A stretch of 64,000 nt of DNA, taken from Zasmidium citrigriseum. Its lineage: Eukaryota; Ascomycota; Dothideomycetes; Mycosphaerellales; Mycosphaerellaceae. Location: the NCBI GenBank assembly GCA_002786025.1, contig NHNW01000009.1:812376-876375 (forward strand), in the 5' to 3' direction. A program made the translations under genes and the position numbers. Position 1 is the first letter of the stretch; each line of letters begins with the position of its first letter. This document shows positions 9,977-22,568 of the stretch, in pieces. The notes beneath the pieces are model-generated. The model had not been told where the DNA came from, did no database searches, and was given only the letters and a program-made list of their open reading frames with translations.

Positions 9977-12867
9977 TCAATAGACGGGCTCATCCTCATA
10001 GATGGGCGCCATCTTGACATCTTCCTGGTTCCACTCCACCTTGCCTTTATCGTTGAACGTCGCGCCCTCGTCGGTCATCTCCAGGCCTTCGCCAACGGCC
10101 TTGGTCGAGGCCTCGATCTCTTGCTTCGAAAGGCCAAACTTGTCTCTGGCGATCCATACCATGGGGCATTCGGAGATGATGGCAGGATGCATATAAGCCT
10201 CGTCGTGCTCCTTCTGGGTGTATGGTCGCACAGGTTCGCTGAGGTGAGGAGAAATCGACCACATGGCATTGGTGGCGGAAGTTGATGGGAAGCAGAAGCC
10301 TTTGACACGTTCCATGAAGGTTCGCTCGTGGTTTGGATTGTCGGTCGCTGGGTGCTTCTGGATGGAGTCGTTGCGTCCATCTGGGGACTCTGCTGCCTTG
10401 GTGGATTCGTCATTCAGACCCTTCTCGGCATCGCCAGTCTGTTGGAGAGATCGCTCCACCACTTCATCCTCGGGCAGGTTCTGTTCCATCTTGTGCAGAG
10501 ATCGATTGAGCCACACGTGCCACACGATCGTGACGACAAGCCAGACAACCTGGAGGACCAACGGTCCAATAGATTGGGTAGTCTGGCCTACTCCAATGGC
10601 AAAGAGGCCGATGAGGCACACTTCGGACAGGTAGATACCGGTGGTGAGCTGCTGTAACGCCCTTGAGTAGGCTTTTCCGTTCGTAGACACTGTCGTACCG
10701 AGCGTGAAAAGAGCGTTGTAGCGGAAAGCAGCATACAATAATCCGAAGCCGATTGTCGCGAACCCGAGTACCAAGGGGGCGATGGACGAGTAGGATAGAG
10801 CAATCACGCCCAAGTCTAAAAAAGGGGCAGACTGTCAGCTCATGCGTCTCGAGTCAACGGGTAGGAACAGTATACGTACTTGTGAATTTCGGGTATAATG
10901 AGCCCCAGCCGAGTCCAGCGAGGTTTACGTAGCGATTGTACATCTTGCGCGGCGTCGTATCGAGAAGCTTGCCCAGGATCAGGACAAAGAGCAGCGGCAC
11001 GACGTTCAAGAACTGCATCGCGGCCGTGGACAGACCGAACAGAATGAAGTAGCTGATGTAGAAGTTCGAGGCCTTGGGCAGGTTCTGTGCCAGCAGAGTT
11101 GGGGCCTGAGTTGGGTCTTGAATAATGGTCGTGACCACGGCAGATGCAGCGGACGCAAAGGTCGTGATCAGGAAAACCTGAATCACCTGGAAGGGGAAGT
11201 CTGGGAACGGGTGTTAGCCATTATCCTGGGGTTGATGATGTGCATTGACTTACACCACCCCTGCACCTTCATCTGAACAGCACTTTGGGTCGGTTCGAAC
11301 ATCTTGGCCAGGATGTTCATGACAATGGGCACCAAGGCCATGAGCACGGCAAGCAGACTATACCGTGGTTAGCATCGGAGGAATGGACCACGGCAGGCGT
11401 TTGACTTACATGACTGGCAATAGACCAGTAACAACTCCCAGAATGACCGGTGGGATGTCGTTGATGAACGAAAGGAAAGGCACCTTGTTGGTGAGTGAGT
11501 TGATGTTCGAAATGGAACCGATGACCGCGACCGGGATAGTCCAGAAAATGCAAAGGAACCAGACAAAGGCGGTGGACAGGATGCTGAATGCCTTGACCTT
11601 GGGCATGGGCTTGATGATGTTCTTCCAAATGACATTCTCTGGCTGGGTGCCGATCTCCTTTGGTGTCATCTTGACCTTGTTCTTCAGACCAGCCTGCCAC
11701 AGGGCATTGTGAGCAGCGTAGACAGTCTCAAACTCGATGAAGCAAGCGCCTTGAACATTGGACCTGTCGGTGCGCAGTTTGTTCTGCTCTTCGGCGACTT
11801 CAGGGATCAGACGGTGGAGCTCGCTGCGAGACCAGTCGAGTGTGTCCACTTTCTTGCCAATGGGGAGGAACTTGAGCTTGGGAAGACGATGCGTCGGGCG
11901 GTCCTTCTGTTCCACTTCAACGATATGCTCGCGACCCTCTTCAACTCTTCTCGGCTCGATCTTTCCCTTCGCCTCTTTCTTCGCGCGCTTGTTCTCTCTC
12001 TTGTAGTGGTTCTTGATCAGCTTAATCTCGCCAGTCTCGAGCTTCGCCGCGGCCTTATCACGGTCCTCAGCCTTCTCGGCGAGGTCCTCCGGCACAGAGA
12101 CCAGCCAGACATGCTTGACTTGGTTGAACTCCTTGCGCAAGTATTCCTCATTGCGAGCCTCCTCGGGAACATTGACGAACAGAATCGTCTTGTTCGAGAT
12201 TTTGCTCTTCTCGAAGGGCGAGACGAAGTACTGCTGGCGAAGACGCAGGGCGTAGCGTGCTTCGCGCGTGATCAAAAACATCACGAAGGTCAGAAAGAGC
12301 CAGGAAACGAAGACTTGAGCATAGTATCGCGGTCCTGGTTGGATGTTGCTGAATGACAGGATGTCAAGACCGCCGACATTTGGCGCGCCGCCAGTCGCAT
12401 TGACAGGGAAAAGGATTGGCCAGGTGATGCAGGCTCCGACAAAGCACATGATGGCTAGGATCTTGAAGAAGCGCAGCCATAGGTAGTTGTCGATCGACGA
12501 GTGGCCGAGAACAAACTCATCTTTCAACTGCTGATATTCGGACTTCCATCCCAGGAGACCGGCCGATCGCTTGGGCGACTTCTGCCAGTTGCGCAGCGAT
12601 CCAAGGTATGTTCGTGGGCCGTAGACGCGTTCATATTTCTTCTGGAAGATGAGGAAACAGGTGAAAACAACAAGCGCGACCAAGCCCACAGGGACTAAGG
12701 TTGAGACGAGGCCGGATAGCGATGCTGCTCCTGAATTTCTATGACTGCCCTGCTGGCTCTGGAGATACTGTCAGCTGCTGCTCGCTAATCGCGTATCGCA
12801 GTACACGTACAGGAGATGCTCGCGGCATGAGCACATGTGTCGCGCTCTCGCCCACGGTGCTGTCCAT
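9977..12867 (-). CDS. CSC1/PHM7-like mechanosensitive cation channel (OSCA/TMEM63 family)
   Basis: Predicted calcium-permeable channel of the DUF221/RSN1-7TM family. Five exons (12867-12811, 12767-11410, 11357-11254, 11200-10880, 10815-9977) give 892 residues. In order: a short N-terminus, a first membrane segment (VGLVALVVFTCFLIF), GPRTYLG, two more helices, a charged cytosolic domain with the NVPEEARNEEYLRKEF strand and TDRSNVQGACFIEFET (RNA-binding-like fold of the family), then the seven-helix core ending near FRYNALFTLGT. A C-terminal PHM7 extension contains MHPAIISECPMVWIARDKFG. The start at 12867 has A at -3 and G at +4; a later in-frame ATG 13 codons downstream is possible. Intron 1 is only 43 bp. 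All splice joins preserve phase. The membrane location (plasma membrane or vacuole) is not determined. Confidence 0.92.
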
Positions 12868-13731
12868 GCTGGGTAGATGGCAGCCAGGCGTAGGTGGGAG
12901 TAGGAGATGGATGTGGACGACGATGTTGTCGCGAGATGCAAGCGGAGCTCTCGACAACGCAGGTGCGACTTCTCCCTTTGTTCTCGTCAAGCCATTGAAT
13001 GGCCGTTGCTCGATCCGAACGTCATTTCCAAGGTCCAAGGTTGCTCCTGCGACCACCCGCGGCGCGTCCGAACTCTAATCTCAAATTCAAATGCCCGGTT
13101 TGGCTCATCTTCTCCCAGTTTGCAGCCTAGGCCCAATCAATTTGATGAGCACAACGCCGCCGCGGTGGCACCGTCAAACACCGCACAACAGCACGCCAGC
13201 TTGTTCGATTTCCTGCAGCGCGTCGCCAAAGTCAATTAGATGCGTCCCCCGCCTGGCAGACGTCTTCGATGGTCGCTCTGACGCATCGACCGCCGCAGAT
13301 CGTGAGCCTGGTGGCTGAGATCGAGACCGCCTGCGCCTCACCAACCACATCCTTGCGGGACTGAAGTGTGGCTGCGACTACTGCAACAGGTAATCGGAAT
13401 ATTTTCCTTCTATTCTTCCTTGCAAGGTTCGGCGTTGACCGTATAGCGGCCAAGAGGAGTTCGTTTCTCTCGCCTGTCTGCGGGTGTCGGGCATCCTGCG
13501 GGACAGCCAGACAACCTTCAATCCTACACCAACGTGGAAGCTCTTCGCGCATTCTACTACTCCGGACAGGCGTACAACACATCAACTGTCACGACTACGG
13601 CGAACACGACGCCACACTCAACAGCAAGCATCAGCTACGTCGAAACTGCAGCGGGTAGATTCGCTGTACTCGCCACCAATGCTGCATGCAAGACGCAGAG
13701 AAAGCTCATCTATCAGACGTCCGCGGAAGCC
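12868..13731. promoter_or_regulatory. Divergent intergenic region, CSC1-like / RCC1-like
   Basis: 864 bp upstream of both genes. The RCC1-like frame is open from 13447 without an ATG until 13732, so an unrecognised 5' exon for that gene could lie here. No RNA gene or repeat seen. Confidence 0.4.
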
Positions 13732-14859
13732 ATGCCTGTCGACGGCAATGCCCAAACCAATCATGTGCACGCGACACGACTTCTCGCAGCCGGTTTCAAC
13801 GCCCATCACCAGCTCTTCGATTTTGATCATGATGCGAAGAGTTTCACCTTGATCTGCGACACAGACGCCAGCCTTCCGCGGAGTGTGCTGTTTGCTGGAT
13901 GGAGCACGACTGTCTTTCAGGCTGGTAACAAAATCTACAGCCTTGGATACCAGAAGGTTGCCCCTATCGATCTTGGCGATGGCGTCGTTATGACATGTGC
14001 TTTTGGAGACCACGAAGGCATGGCTGGCTGCATAGACCAAGAAGGTCGCTTGTATCTCGTGGAAGAGCACCAAGACCCAGCTCAAGGTTATGTTCTGTCA
14101 TGCAAAAGCACTGATACGTCTCCAAAGATGGGTAGAATCGCTTTGGCTGGCAATGGTCGCATTGCTCTCACATTCAAGCAAGCGCCAAATGGAAATCTTG
14201 CCCATATAGCCGAATATGCATCGTTGGAGGCCTTCAAGAGCTGGTTCAAAGACCCCAGTGGCGAGGACAACTACCCGGAATGCCATCACATGTTGGCAGG
14301 TCGACCCAAACAGCTACTCGCCAATACGGGCACTTTCATCCTGCTCATGGAGAGCGGAGACGTCCATACATGGGGTGATGCGAGGTATCAGTCGCTTGGT
14401 CGTTCCATCTCAGGGGATGATTGCCCGCCGGCAGACAAGCCAGGGGCTGTAGATGCTCTGGGAGGACTACAGATCTCAAAGATCGCGAGCGGTGGCTGGA
14501 TTAATGCTGCGCTCTCTGCAGATGGCGCGCTATACGTCTGGGGTGCCTCCACTCCTGGTGCTGAGGGGTCGATTTGTTGTCTCGGAGATGAAGACTCCGG
14601 CGAGGTGGCTCTCGTGGCCCTTCCAGACTCTGACTCTGAACCTCTCGATATCCTGGATGTTGGCGTAGGTACCAACCACATCGCAGCAGTCGCCGATGAC
14701 AGTCGCTTGTTCGTGGTAGGTGAAAACTTCAACGGCCAGCTAGGCCTTGATAGCGAAGAGGATTTCCAGGAGGACTGGCAGGAGGTATCCAATATTGCAG
14801 GAGCCAGAAACGTATGGTGTGGATCGAAGGGCTCCTTCGTTTCGACCAGCCCAGGATAA
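13732..14859 (+). CDS. RCC1-like beta-propeller protein
   Basis: A 375-residue protein with regulator-of-chromosome-condensation repeats. The visible blades include RLLAAGFNAHHQL, DVHTWGDARYQSLGR, ALYVWGASTPGAEGS and RLFVVGENFNGQLGLD, each ending in the W/V-G-x-N/D pattern typical of the family. Only the C-terminal blades are well preserved, and it resembles the short fungal RCC1-domain proteins rather than the nuclear Ran exchange factor. The reading frame is open back to 13447 but has no earlier ATG, so 13732 (MPVDGNAQ) is taken; a non-annotated 5' exon is possible. The stop codon is 13 bp from that of the convergent dsc3 gene. The partner is unknown. Confidence 0.75.
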   Translation: MPVDGNAQTNHVHATRLLAAGFNAHHQLFDFDHDAKSFTLICDTDASLPRSVLFAGWSTTVFQAGNKIYSLGYQKVAPIDLGDGVVMTCAFGDHEGMAGCIDQEGRLYLVEEHQDPAQGYVLSCKSTDTSPKMGRIALAGNGRIALTFKQAPNGNLAHIAEYASLEAFKSWFKDPSGEDNYPECHHMLAGRPKQLLANTGTFILLMESGDVHTWGDARYQSLGRSISGDDCPPADKPGAVDALGGLQISKIASGGWINAALSADGALYVWGASTPGAEGSICCLGDEDSGEVALVALPDSDSEPLDILDVGVGTNHIAAVADDSRLFVVGENFNGQLGLDSEEDFQEDWQEVSNIAGARNVWCGSKGSFVSTSPG

Positions 14860-14872
14860 CGACCTCGTTGCT

Positions 14873-15733
14873 TCAATTCATCACCCTCAGAAATCCAAAG
14901 GTGAGGTTCACCAAAAACCCGGACAGAACCGCAATCTGCCTTCTCCGACTCCACACCCCCTCCTCCCTCATCAACCAACACATAGCCCCCAACGGCCACA
15001 AGAACCCCAAGATATTCCCCCAAAGCATATCCTCCAACCCACCCGCATCCTCAGCCCCAAAACCTCCCGTATCACCCTCCACACCGCCAGCCCCATTACT
15101 AGATCCATTATCCAACCACCTCTCCTCCAAAGCCAGCAGGTCCGGTCCCGTAGGCATCGTATCCGGCGTATGCGTATGCGCTTGAATCGCAAGGAACTGT
15201 GCTCTCAAAGAAGCGACTTCTGCCGCAGTGAATCCCGCTGAGAGTAATCGATCGAAACCCCTCGGCGCGGGCGTTGTTGTAGAAGAGGCATCTTGCGCCT
15301 GCCCGGAAGATTTCTGGTCTGTAGACACCGCTGTCTCTGATTCCAATGCTGCATCTGCTTCAATTGCTGCTTTGGCTTCTGCAGCTAGTTCTGCTGGACT
15401 TAAGGCATCGCCTATCGAGCAGTGGATGTACACTCTCGCCGCCTCGTCTCTCACGGGGAGTTTTCCTTTTGCTTTTGCGCTTTTACTCTCGTTTGAAGGC
15501 GGCGGTTGCGTGACTGTGACGCTCTTCCCCAGCGCTGCATTATCGGCGAGGACTTTCCCAGAATGGATTAATCGTAATCGAGCGTTTGATGCTGGGGTTT
15601 CGAGTTGTGCGCGGATTTGTTGTTTGAGGGTTAGAGTGGAAGTTTTGGTGGGTGTGAGGAGGGAGAGGATTAGGTCGGGATTCGAGGTTGAGAAGCGGAC
15701 GACTACGTCGAGGGGTTGGTCGTTTGGAGGCAT
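14873..15733 (-). CDS. dsc3: DSC E3 ubiquitin ligase complex subunit 3
   Basis: Subunit of the Golgi Dsc membrane ubiquitin ligase that processes SREBP precursors in fungi. The 286-residue single-exon protein has an N-terminal ubiquitin-like domain (DVVVRFSTSNPDLILSLLTP, LKQQIRAQL, ARLRLIHSGKVLADNAAL), a linker with VYIHCSIGDALSPAEL, the conserved DUF2407 C-terminal segment GFDRLLSAGFTAAEVASLRA, and two C-terminal membrane segments (MLWGNILGFLWPLGAMCWL and IAVLSGFLVNLTFGFL). This order is exactly that of fungal Dsc3. The first ATG is at 15733; an in-frame TTG upstream is ignored. It shares a 313-bp divergent promoter with the Dabb protein gene. Confidence 0.9.
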   Translation of the reverse strand: MPPNDQPLDVVVRFSTSNPDLILSLLTPTKTSTLTLKQQIRAQLETPASNARLRLIHSGKVLADNAALGKSVTVTQPPPSNESKSAKAKGKLPVRDEAARVYIHCSIGDALSPAELAAEAKAAIEADAALESETAVSTDQKSSGQAQDASSTTTPAPRGFDRLLSAGFTAAEVASLRAQFLAIQAHTHTPDTMPTGPDLLALEERWLDNGSSNGAGGVEGDTGGFGAEDAGGLEDMLWGNILGFLWPLGAMCWLMREEGVWSRRRQIAVLSGFLVNLTFGFLRVMN

Positions 15734-16046
15734 TGTAGAGGTGACGTTCAAGGTGGCATCCGAGCTGTGCCGGTGGTGGATGGAGTGGATGCTGTGTCAA
15801 CGGGGCATGGTTTGAGACGGCTGAAGGATTGCCTCGAGCTAGTAAACGGACGAGTTCGGTTGGTCGCGTGGTCTGAGGCCAAGGTATGGTTTATGCCTTC
15901 GCATACTCCTCCACTTCGTACAGGTTGTGGTTCCCATATCCGCTTATGTAATCTCGACGTAAAGCTTCCTTGCTGTTGCCGACGTTGATATCCCGGCCAC
16001 TCTTTCCCCATCTTGTTCTTCTGAAGCAAAGAAGACAATTGCAAAG
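15734..16046. promoter_or_regulatory. Short divergent promoter, dsc3 / Dabb protein
   Basis: 313 bp between divergent start codons. Nothing beyond promoter and leader sequence can be supported. Confidence 0.45.
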
Positions 16047-16484
16047 ATGCCAATCGTCCACATTGTTCTTTTCGAGTTCAAACCTTCGACCACTCACGCA
16101 CAAGTTGAAGATGTACGATGAACATCATCCTTGCCCCTCAATCAACTCAGCTAACATATTCTCAGGTGTGCAAACGAATGCTAGCATTATCAGACAAATG
16201 TATCCACCCACGAACCAGCAAGCCATACGTTAAACAATACGGCGGAGGTAGAGACAATAGCCCAGAGGGGCGACAAGTAGGAAGTTCATCAACCCATCAC
16301 AGTGCAACTCGTTCTGATAGTATGACAGGGCGGCTTCTCACATGGCTTTGTGAGCGAGTTCGAATCAGAAGAAGACCGAAACTACTACATTGAGAAGGAC
16401 CCCGCACACGCCGAGTTTGTGAAGTCTTTGGACGGGATCGTACAGAACGCGCGGGTTGTTGATTTCGAACCGGGCAAGTTCTAG
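16047..16484 (+). CDS. Stress-responsive A/B barrel (Dabb) domain protein
   Basis: Small 110-residue protein made of a single dimeric alpha/beta barrel. Three exons (16047-16112, 16166-16276, 16329-16484) with introns of 53 and 52 bp join in phase 0. The spliced product reads MPIVHIVLFEFKPSTTHAQ, then a helix with CKRMLALSDKC, the glycine-rich loop KQYGGGRDNSPEG, and after the second splice GGFSHGFVSEFESEEDRNYY and KDPAHAEFV, the classic Dabb ending (H-G-F..E-F..RDYY..DPAH). None of the three exons gives a long ORF alone, so the gene is easy to miss. The function of fungal single-Dabb proteins is unresolved; relatives include plant stress proteins and polyketide cyclases. Confidence 0.9.
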
Positions 16485-16587
16485 GATTTGTTGATGATGC
16501 TGTATGTAGATATGAGAAGTCTCGCTTGACCTCCTTGCGCTCAAACGCCGGGTATGCGTATGCAATAGATGCCTCTGTACAAGTGTA

Positions 16588-17407
16588 TCATGAGATGCTA
16601 AATGATTCGCCGCAACCGCATTGCTCGGCTGTTGAGTTCGTCAGTACGGTTTGCTTCACAGGGCGTATGGTACGACTTACTGATGTTAGGATTCTTGAAG
16701 ATGAACCGCGCACTAAGCTTGTCCTCCAACCAATCCATCTCGCTCCCAATAATGCTGAATAATGCCTTGCTGTCTATCAGGACTTTCACTCCGTCTTGCT
16801 CCACGGTTTCATCGAATGCTCCAGGCTTGTCGACGTATTCAAGGTGATATGCCAGTCCACTGCATCCTCTGTTCTTTACTCCAACTCTAATGAGCTTTTT
16901 CTCCGGTGAGTCAAACAGGCCCCGCAATTGTTCCACTGCCTTTGGTGTCAATGTGATAGGGGCCTTTCGAGGCCGCAGCTTGCTCTTCTTGGGCTTTGCG
17001 GCAGAAGTCTCTTGCGCAGTCGAAGGCTTCGCTGGTCCCATTCCCGCTGTCGACGCCACCGTAGGCTTGCTCTTCTGTGCCTCTCCTTCCCTCTCGCTCA
17101 CATTTGCACCTCCATCTTTCCGCTCCCATGGTGCTGTAGGTGGCCAACTTGAGTGCTGACTCGAGGATATGCTGGTGTCTGGTGCTCCGCTGTTCTTCGG
17201 TGGCGGCATCTCTGGTCCCAATGTTTGCGGTCGGTGAGCGGACTCGGTCATCAATGGTCTCTTAGATGATGCCGCTCGAGGTCTGAAAGAAGAGAATGGA
17301 CATCTCTGCGCTTTGAGGCAATGGGCACATCGCTTTGTAGTGGCGGGTTGCGAGGAGAAGCGGAAGATGGCCGATATCGAGGGCGCTGCGGTTCGGAGTG
17401 TGGCCAT
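16588..17407 (-). CDS. ISA1: Mitochondrial iron-sulfur assembly protein Isa1
   Basis: A-type Fe-S scaffold acting late in mitochondrial [4Fe-4S] assembly. Exons 17407-16681 and 16628-16588 flank a 52-bp intron and give 255 residues. An N-terminal presequence (MATLRTAAPSISAIFRFSS) and a long Ser/Pro/Lys-rich linker precede the roughly 105-residue HesB domain: ITLTPKAVEQLRGLF, VGVKNRGCSGLAYHLEYV with the first cluster Cys, and across the splice NPNI-TEQCGCGESFSIS with the C-G-C pair. All three ligands are therefore present only in the spliced product. The start at 17407 has a near-ideal context (aacaATGg); an in-frame upstream ATG (17587) would place 60 residues ahead of the presequence. Divergent from RVB1. 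Confidence 0.92.
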
Positions 17408-19397
<1,990 letters not shown>

Positions 19398-20360
19398 GCG
19401 CCGTTCTGGATATGAGATGGAGAGAAGCTTTGTGGGCCACGTAATTCATGGGCACGTCCTTGTCGACGATAAACGGCGGCGGCGGACCCTCAACCCGAGA
19501 GCACATGAAACACAACTCCCGGCGCCTGCGCTGATGAATATCGAGAAACGCCTTCCGCGAACTCAATTGCATATGCGAAGTTCACGACTCGAGGATATGA
19601 TGAGGGCGCAAACGTTGCACGTTCAGGCCATGACCGTCCGGTCGACGGCCTCTCTACTATGAGCGCTGATGGACGTCCTTGATTCCAACACCTAATAGAC
19701 GCGCGCCAGAACAGAATCGCACGACCATGCATGTGATTTCTGGAAGCAGTGGGATCACCTGTTCCATCGAAGGCTTGTCTTTATAGCTTATTTGAACTTC
19801 CAGCTTCAGGGGAGAAATGCAGCACTTTTGTACGATACCACAGTATACATCGCCGCCTCGCCGCCGGTATGTCGTCGAGCCCGAGCTCATCTCTCTGTAT
19901 GACCGAAGTGGCCGATGCCCGAATCTGTGCGCTGCTGTACGAAGTAGAGCAAGGCCGCGTAAGTACATAGCTTTTTCTAACTACCTAGGTACTCGCGGTC
20001 ACCGCGATTACGTGGCGAAAAATAGCTTTCGATAGCCTGTGTTACAAGACGTCACTGCAGTCGAGGCAAATGGAGGTTGAGAAAAGAACAACTCACAACA
20101 CTTTTCTTCACAGCTGGAGGCAGACCTATAAATCGATCGGCACGTGCATGCTACTTTGCGTACGTCTCGTCGATGAAGGCTTCTCGTTTTACTAAACCAA
20201 GACTGATTGATCTGTTCAGCAAGAGGATAATCGAGCTGAGCAGGGTCTCTTGCTCTTGCTCAGCTGTATTGCCATTGCGCACCTTATACCGCCCTGCCCT
20301 CAACAGCTTGCTCGTTCACTGGACCAATTTTCGGCCAACATCCAGCCGGAGAAAGCGACA
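19398..20360. other. Intergenic region with a degenerate repeat copy
   Basis: 963 bp with no convincing gene on either strand. It holds repeat copy A (19901-19940) and the leader of the orphan membrane gene. The short ORFs here are not conserved-looking. Confidence 0.45.
19901..19940 (+). repeat. Degenerate dispersed repeat, copy A
   Basis: A 40-bp block that matches 20859-20898 at 31 of 40 positions without gaps. The similarity extends more weakly upstream. It lies 420 bp before the orphan membrane-protein gene, in the same orientation as copy B after that gene. Confidence 0.5.
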
Positions 20361-20819
20361 ATGGAGATCCTGTGCCACAACACAGCGCTCACGGCGCAAA
20401 GCACGACGTTCCCGATATTCGTCCTCAGCCCCGTAATCTTATCGACCAGCTACTATCTCTACCTCCTATACGACATTGCCGGTCTCAGCAGTCACCTCGC
20501 TTTCCTCTACCACATCCTGGCTTCAGCACTCGTCGTCGTGCCCTTCGTGCTCTCAATCAGAGAGAGAGCTCGCTTCGAAAGACTCGGATATATCTACCGC
20601 TGGAATGCACAAGCTGTGGGGGTATACACCGGCTACTGCATCGTCACCAGCATTTCTTGGGCGTACATATGGGCTTACTTGTCTGGTCAGGGGGATTTCG
20701 CTGCGGCTTTGAATGTTTTGATTGGGTCGTCGATCTTGATGGGAGTGAATCTGGTACCTCTTTGGTTTCTAGCAAGACCGCAGGAGCCCAAGCGGCCAAG
20801 AAAGGAGGACTCGATGTAG
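20361..20819 (+). CDS. Orphan four-helix membrane protein
   Basis: A 152-residue protein not recognised as a known family. It starts MEILCHNTALTAQSTTFPIF with a strong ATG context (gacaATGg) and shows four hydrophobic segments at about residues 18-36, 45-63, 80-104 and 113-134, followed by a short basic tail (RPQEPKRPRKEDSM). A conserved-looking aromatic patch (YIYRWNAQAVGVYTGY) sits in the middle. No signal peptide or catalytic motif is seen. The frame is open further upstream but the upstream part is leader-like. It is bracketed by copies A and B of a degenerate repeat; copy B begins just after the stop codon. Confidence 0.6.
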   Translation: MEILCHNTALTAQSTTFPIFVLSPVILSTSYYLYLLYDIAGLSSHLAFLYHILASALVVVPFVLSIRERARFERLGYIYRWNAQAVGVYTGYCIVTSISWAYIWAYLSGQGDFAAALNVLIGSSILMGVNLVPLWFLARPQEPKRPRKEDSM

Positions 20820-20844
20820 ACACTGTCCGTCACCGAGATCGAGC

Positions 20845-20901
20845 CTACCTTGCGGTAGAGCCGAATTGGCCGAAGCCCGAGTTTGTGCAATGCTGAACAC
20901 A
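20845..20901 (+). repeat. Degenerate dispersed repeat, copy B, with hairpin
   Basis: Starts with a perfect 5-bp stem (CTACC, loop TTGC, GGTAG at 20845-20858) and continues into the block shared with copy A (31/40) and copy C (core GCCGAAGCCCGA). It sits within 100 bp of the stop of the membrane-protein gene. Confidence 0.5.
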
Positions 20902-21083
20902 GCATAAAAGAGAAGGAGGAGGTTGTCACATGTCACAAATTTCGGCTCCGAAAGTACTTGCGACGACCACCATGACAGTACAATATCAAAGTGAGCAATG
21001 GTTGCTTACCTCCGAGTCGCGAGAGATCCCATGGTTTTGCTAGATAATACTACAACCACTCTCTTCCCTGAATACGTGGCAAA

Positions 21084-22568
21084 ATGATAGAACAACAGGT
21101 CCAAACCCACACTGGCTGGATCGAAGGCCTCGCAGAAGGCTCGATCCTCAAATTCATCGGAATCCCCTACGCCAGCCCTCCAATCGACGACCTACGCTGG
21201 AGACCTCCAGCGCCCATCGCCCCCTGGCAAGGAGTTCTTCCAACCAAGGCCTTCGGTCCCAGATGTCCCCAGTTCGTTGGAGCTTGCTTCAAACCTTGCG
21301 AAGAACAAGAAAGCGAAGACTGTCTCTACCTGAACGTTTGGACACACAAAACCTCCTCAAAGGACCCTGTGATTGTATGGCTACACGGTGGAGGGTTTCT
21401 GGGTGGTTCTGGCTCCGAGGACGCTTATGATGGAACGCACTTAGCAAAGAAAGGGGCAGTTGTGGTGACTGTGAATTATCGACTTGGGGCTTTTGGGTAT
21501 GTGGCTCACCAGAGCCTTGGGTCCAATTTTGGAGTGCTGGATCAGATTGCAGCGCTGAGGTGGGTGAAATACAATGTTGAGGCTTTTGGAGGGGATCCCG
21601 GGAACGTGACTCTGATGGGGGAGTCGGCTGGGGCGGTTTCGGTGAGGGCGGTGCTCTGCTCTCCTCTTTCGCGAGGGTTGGTCCATCGAGCGGTGCTGCA
21701 GAGCGCTGGGTTTGAAGTGTCGGCCAATGCGGCGTCGAGGACGTATGAGCAAGCGCAGAACGTGACGCAGAGATTGTTCCAGGAGCTAGGAACAGATGAC
21801 CCAGAGGCACTCCGCGGTGTGCCTGTTGAGGAGGTCAAGAAGGCCTCACATCGGCTTTGTGGTGCTCCTCCACCGAAAGACCAAGTCCATACTCCGAACA
21901 ACTTGCAATGGCTTCCTGTTCCCGATGGCGAGATCATCCCCAGCCTGGACTCCAGTGCCTGGCCAAAGGACGTCCTCGTACTAATGGGCTGCACACAAGA
22001 AGAAGCCCGATATTTTCTCAAATACCGAACTGAAGTCCAGCCTGGCGTCTTCAAAAGAATGGCAAGACTCCTTTGCGGTCCCACGGCAGAGCAAGTCATC
22101 GAACACCTTCATTCCTCCCAGCGGACCGACTACGACCGTCTGGAACGCCTCCTCACGGCAGCGATCTTCGTGGAGCCTTGTCTCGCCAGTTTGCAAAAGT
22201 TGCAAAGAAGTGGTCATACGGTCTATGGTTATTACTTCACCAGAACGTCGCTGGGGGCCGTGAAGACGGGGCAACTTGCTGAGCATACGAGCGAGATTCC
22301 GTATGTCTTTGGGAATCTTCATGTGAGAGATGTTGACCGGTTCTACAGTTCCGTGGACGAGAGGTTATCAGAGATGATGCAGCATGCGTGGCTTTCTTTT
22401 GCGAGGGATGGCGAGCCGAAGCTGCCAGATGGAAGGGTGTGGCCAGCATTTGATCAAGTAGAGCAGGAGATCATGTGGTTAGGAGATGTGGCTCAGGAGA
22501 GAAGGTTTCCTGTGTCTGAGCTGGTTCGTATCCTGCGAGACGGTCGAGAGAGTGTGATGCGGTCGTAG
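21084..22568 (+). CDS. Type-B carboxylesterase
   Basis: Single-exon 494-residue serine esterase of the cholinesterase/lipase superfamily. The signatures are in order: FIGIPYASPP near the start, the EDCLYLNVW motif (residues about 77-85), oxyanion loop WLHGGGFLGGS, the nucleophile elbow GESAG with Ser181, and the acid and His regions toward the C-terminus (EQEIMWLGD is the usual closing strand). Unlike many fungal family members there is no secretion signal at the ATG (21084), so an intracellular esterase is likely. Substrate class cannot be assigned. The neighbourhood is gene-poor and carries repeat copies on both sides. Confidence 0.9.
   Translation: MIEQQVQTHTGWIEGLAEGSILKFIGIPYASPPIDDLRWRPPAPIAPWQGVLPTKAFGPRCPQFVGACFKPCEEQESEDCLYLNVWTHKTSSKDPVIVWLHGGGFLGGSGSEDAYDGTHLAKKGAVVVTVNYRLGAFGYVAHQSLGSNFGVLDQIAALRWVKYNVEAFGGDPGNVTLMGESAGAVSVRAVLCSPLSRGLVHRAVLQSAGFEVSANAASRTYEQAQNVTQRLFQELGTDDPEALRGVPVEEVKKASHRLCGAPPPKDQVHTPNNLQWLPVPDGEIIPSLDSSAWPKDVLVLMGCTQEEARYFLKYRTEVQPGVFKRMARLLCGPTAEQVIEHLHSSQRTDYDRLERLLTAAIFVEPCLASLQKLQRSGHTVYGYYFTRTSLGAVKTGQLAEHTSEIPYVFGNLHVRDVDRFYSSVDERLSEMMQHAWLSFARDGEPKLPDGRVWPAFDQVEQEIMWLGDVAQERRFPVSELVRILRDGRESVMRS

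Noticed and set aside
16340..16380. GTTCGAATC string resembling a tRNA T-loop
   Set aside because: It lies inside exon 3 of the Dabb gene and no cloverleaf can be drawn around it.
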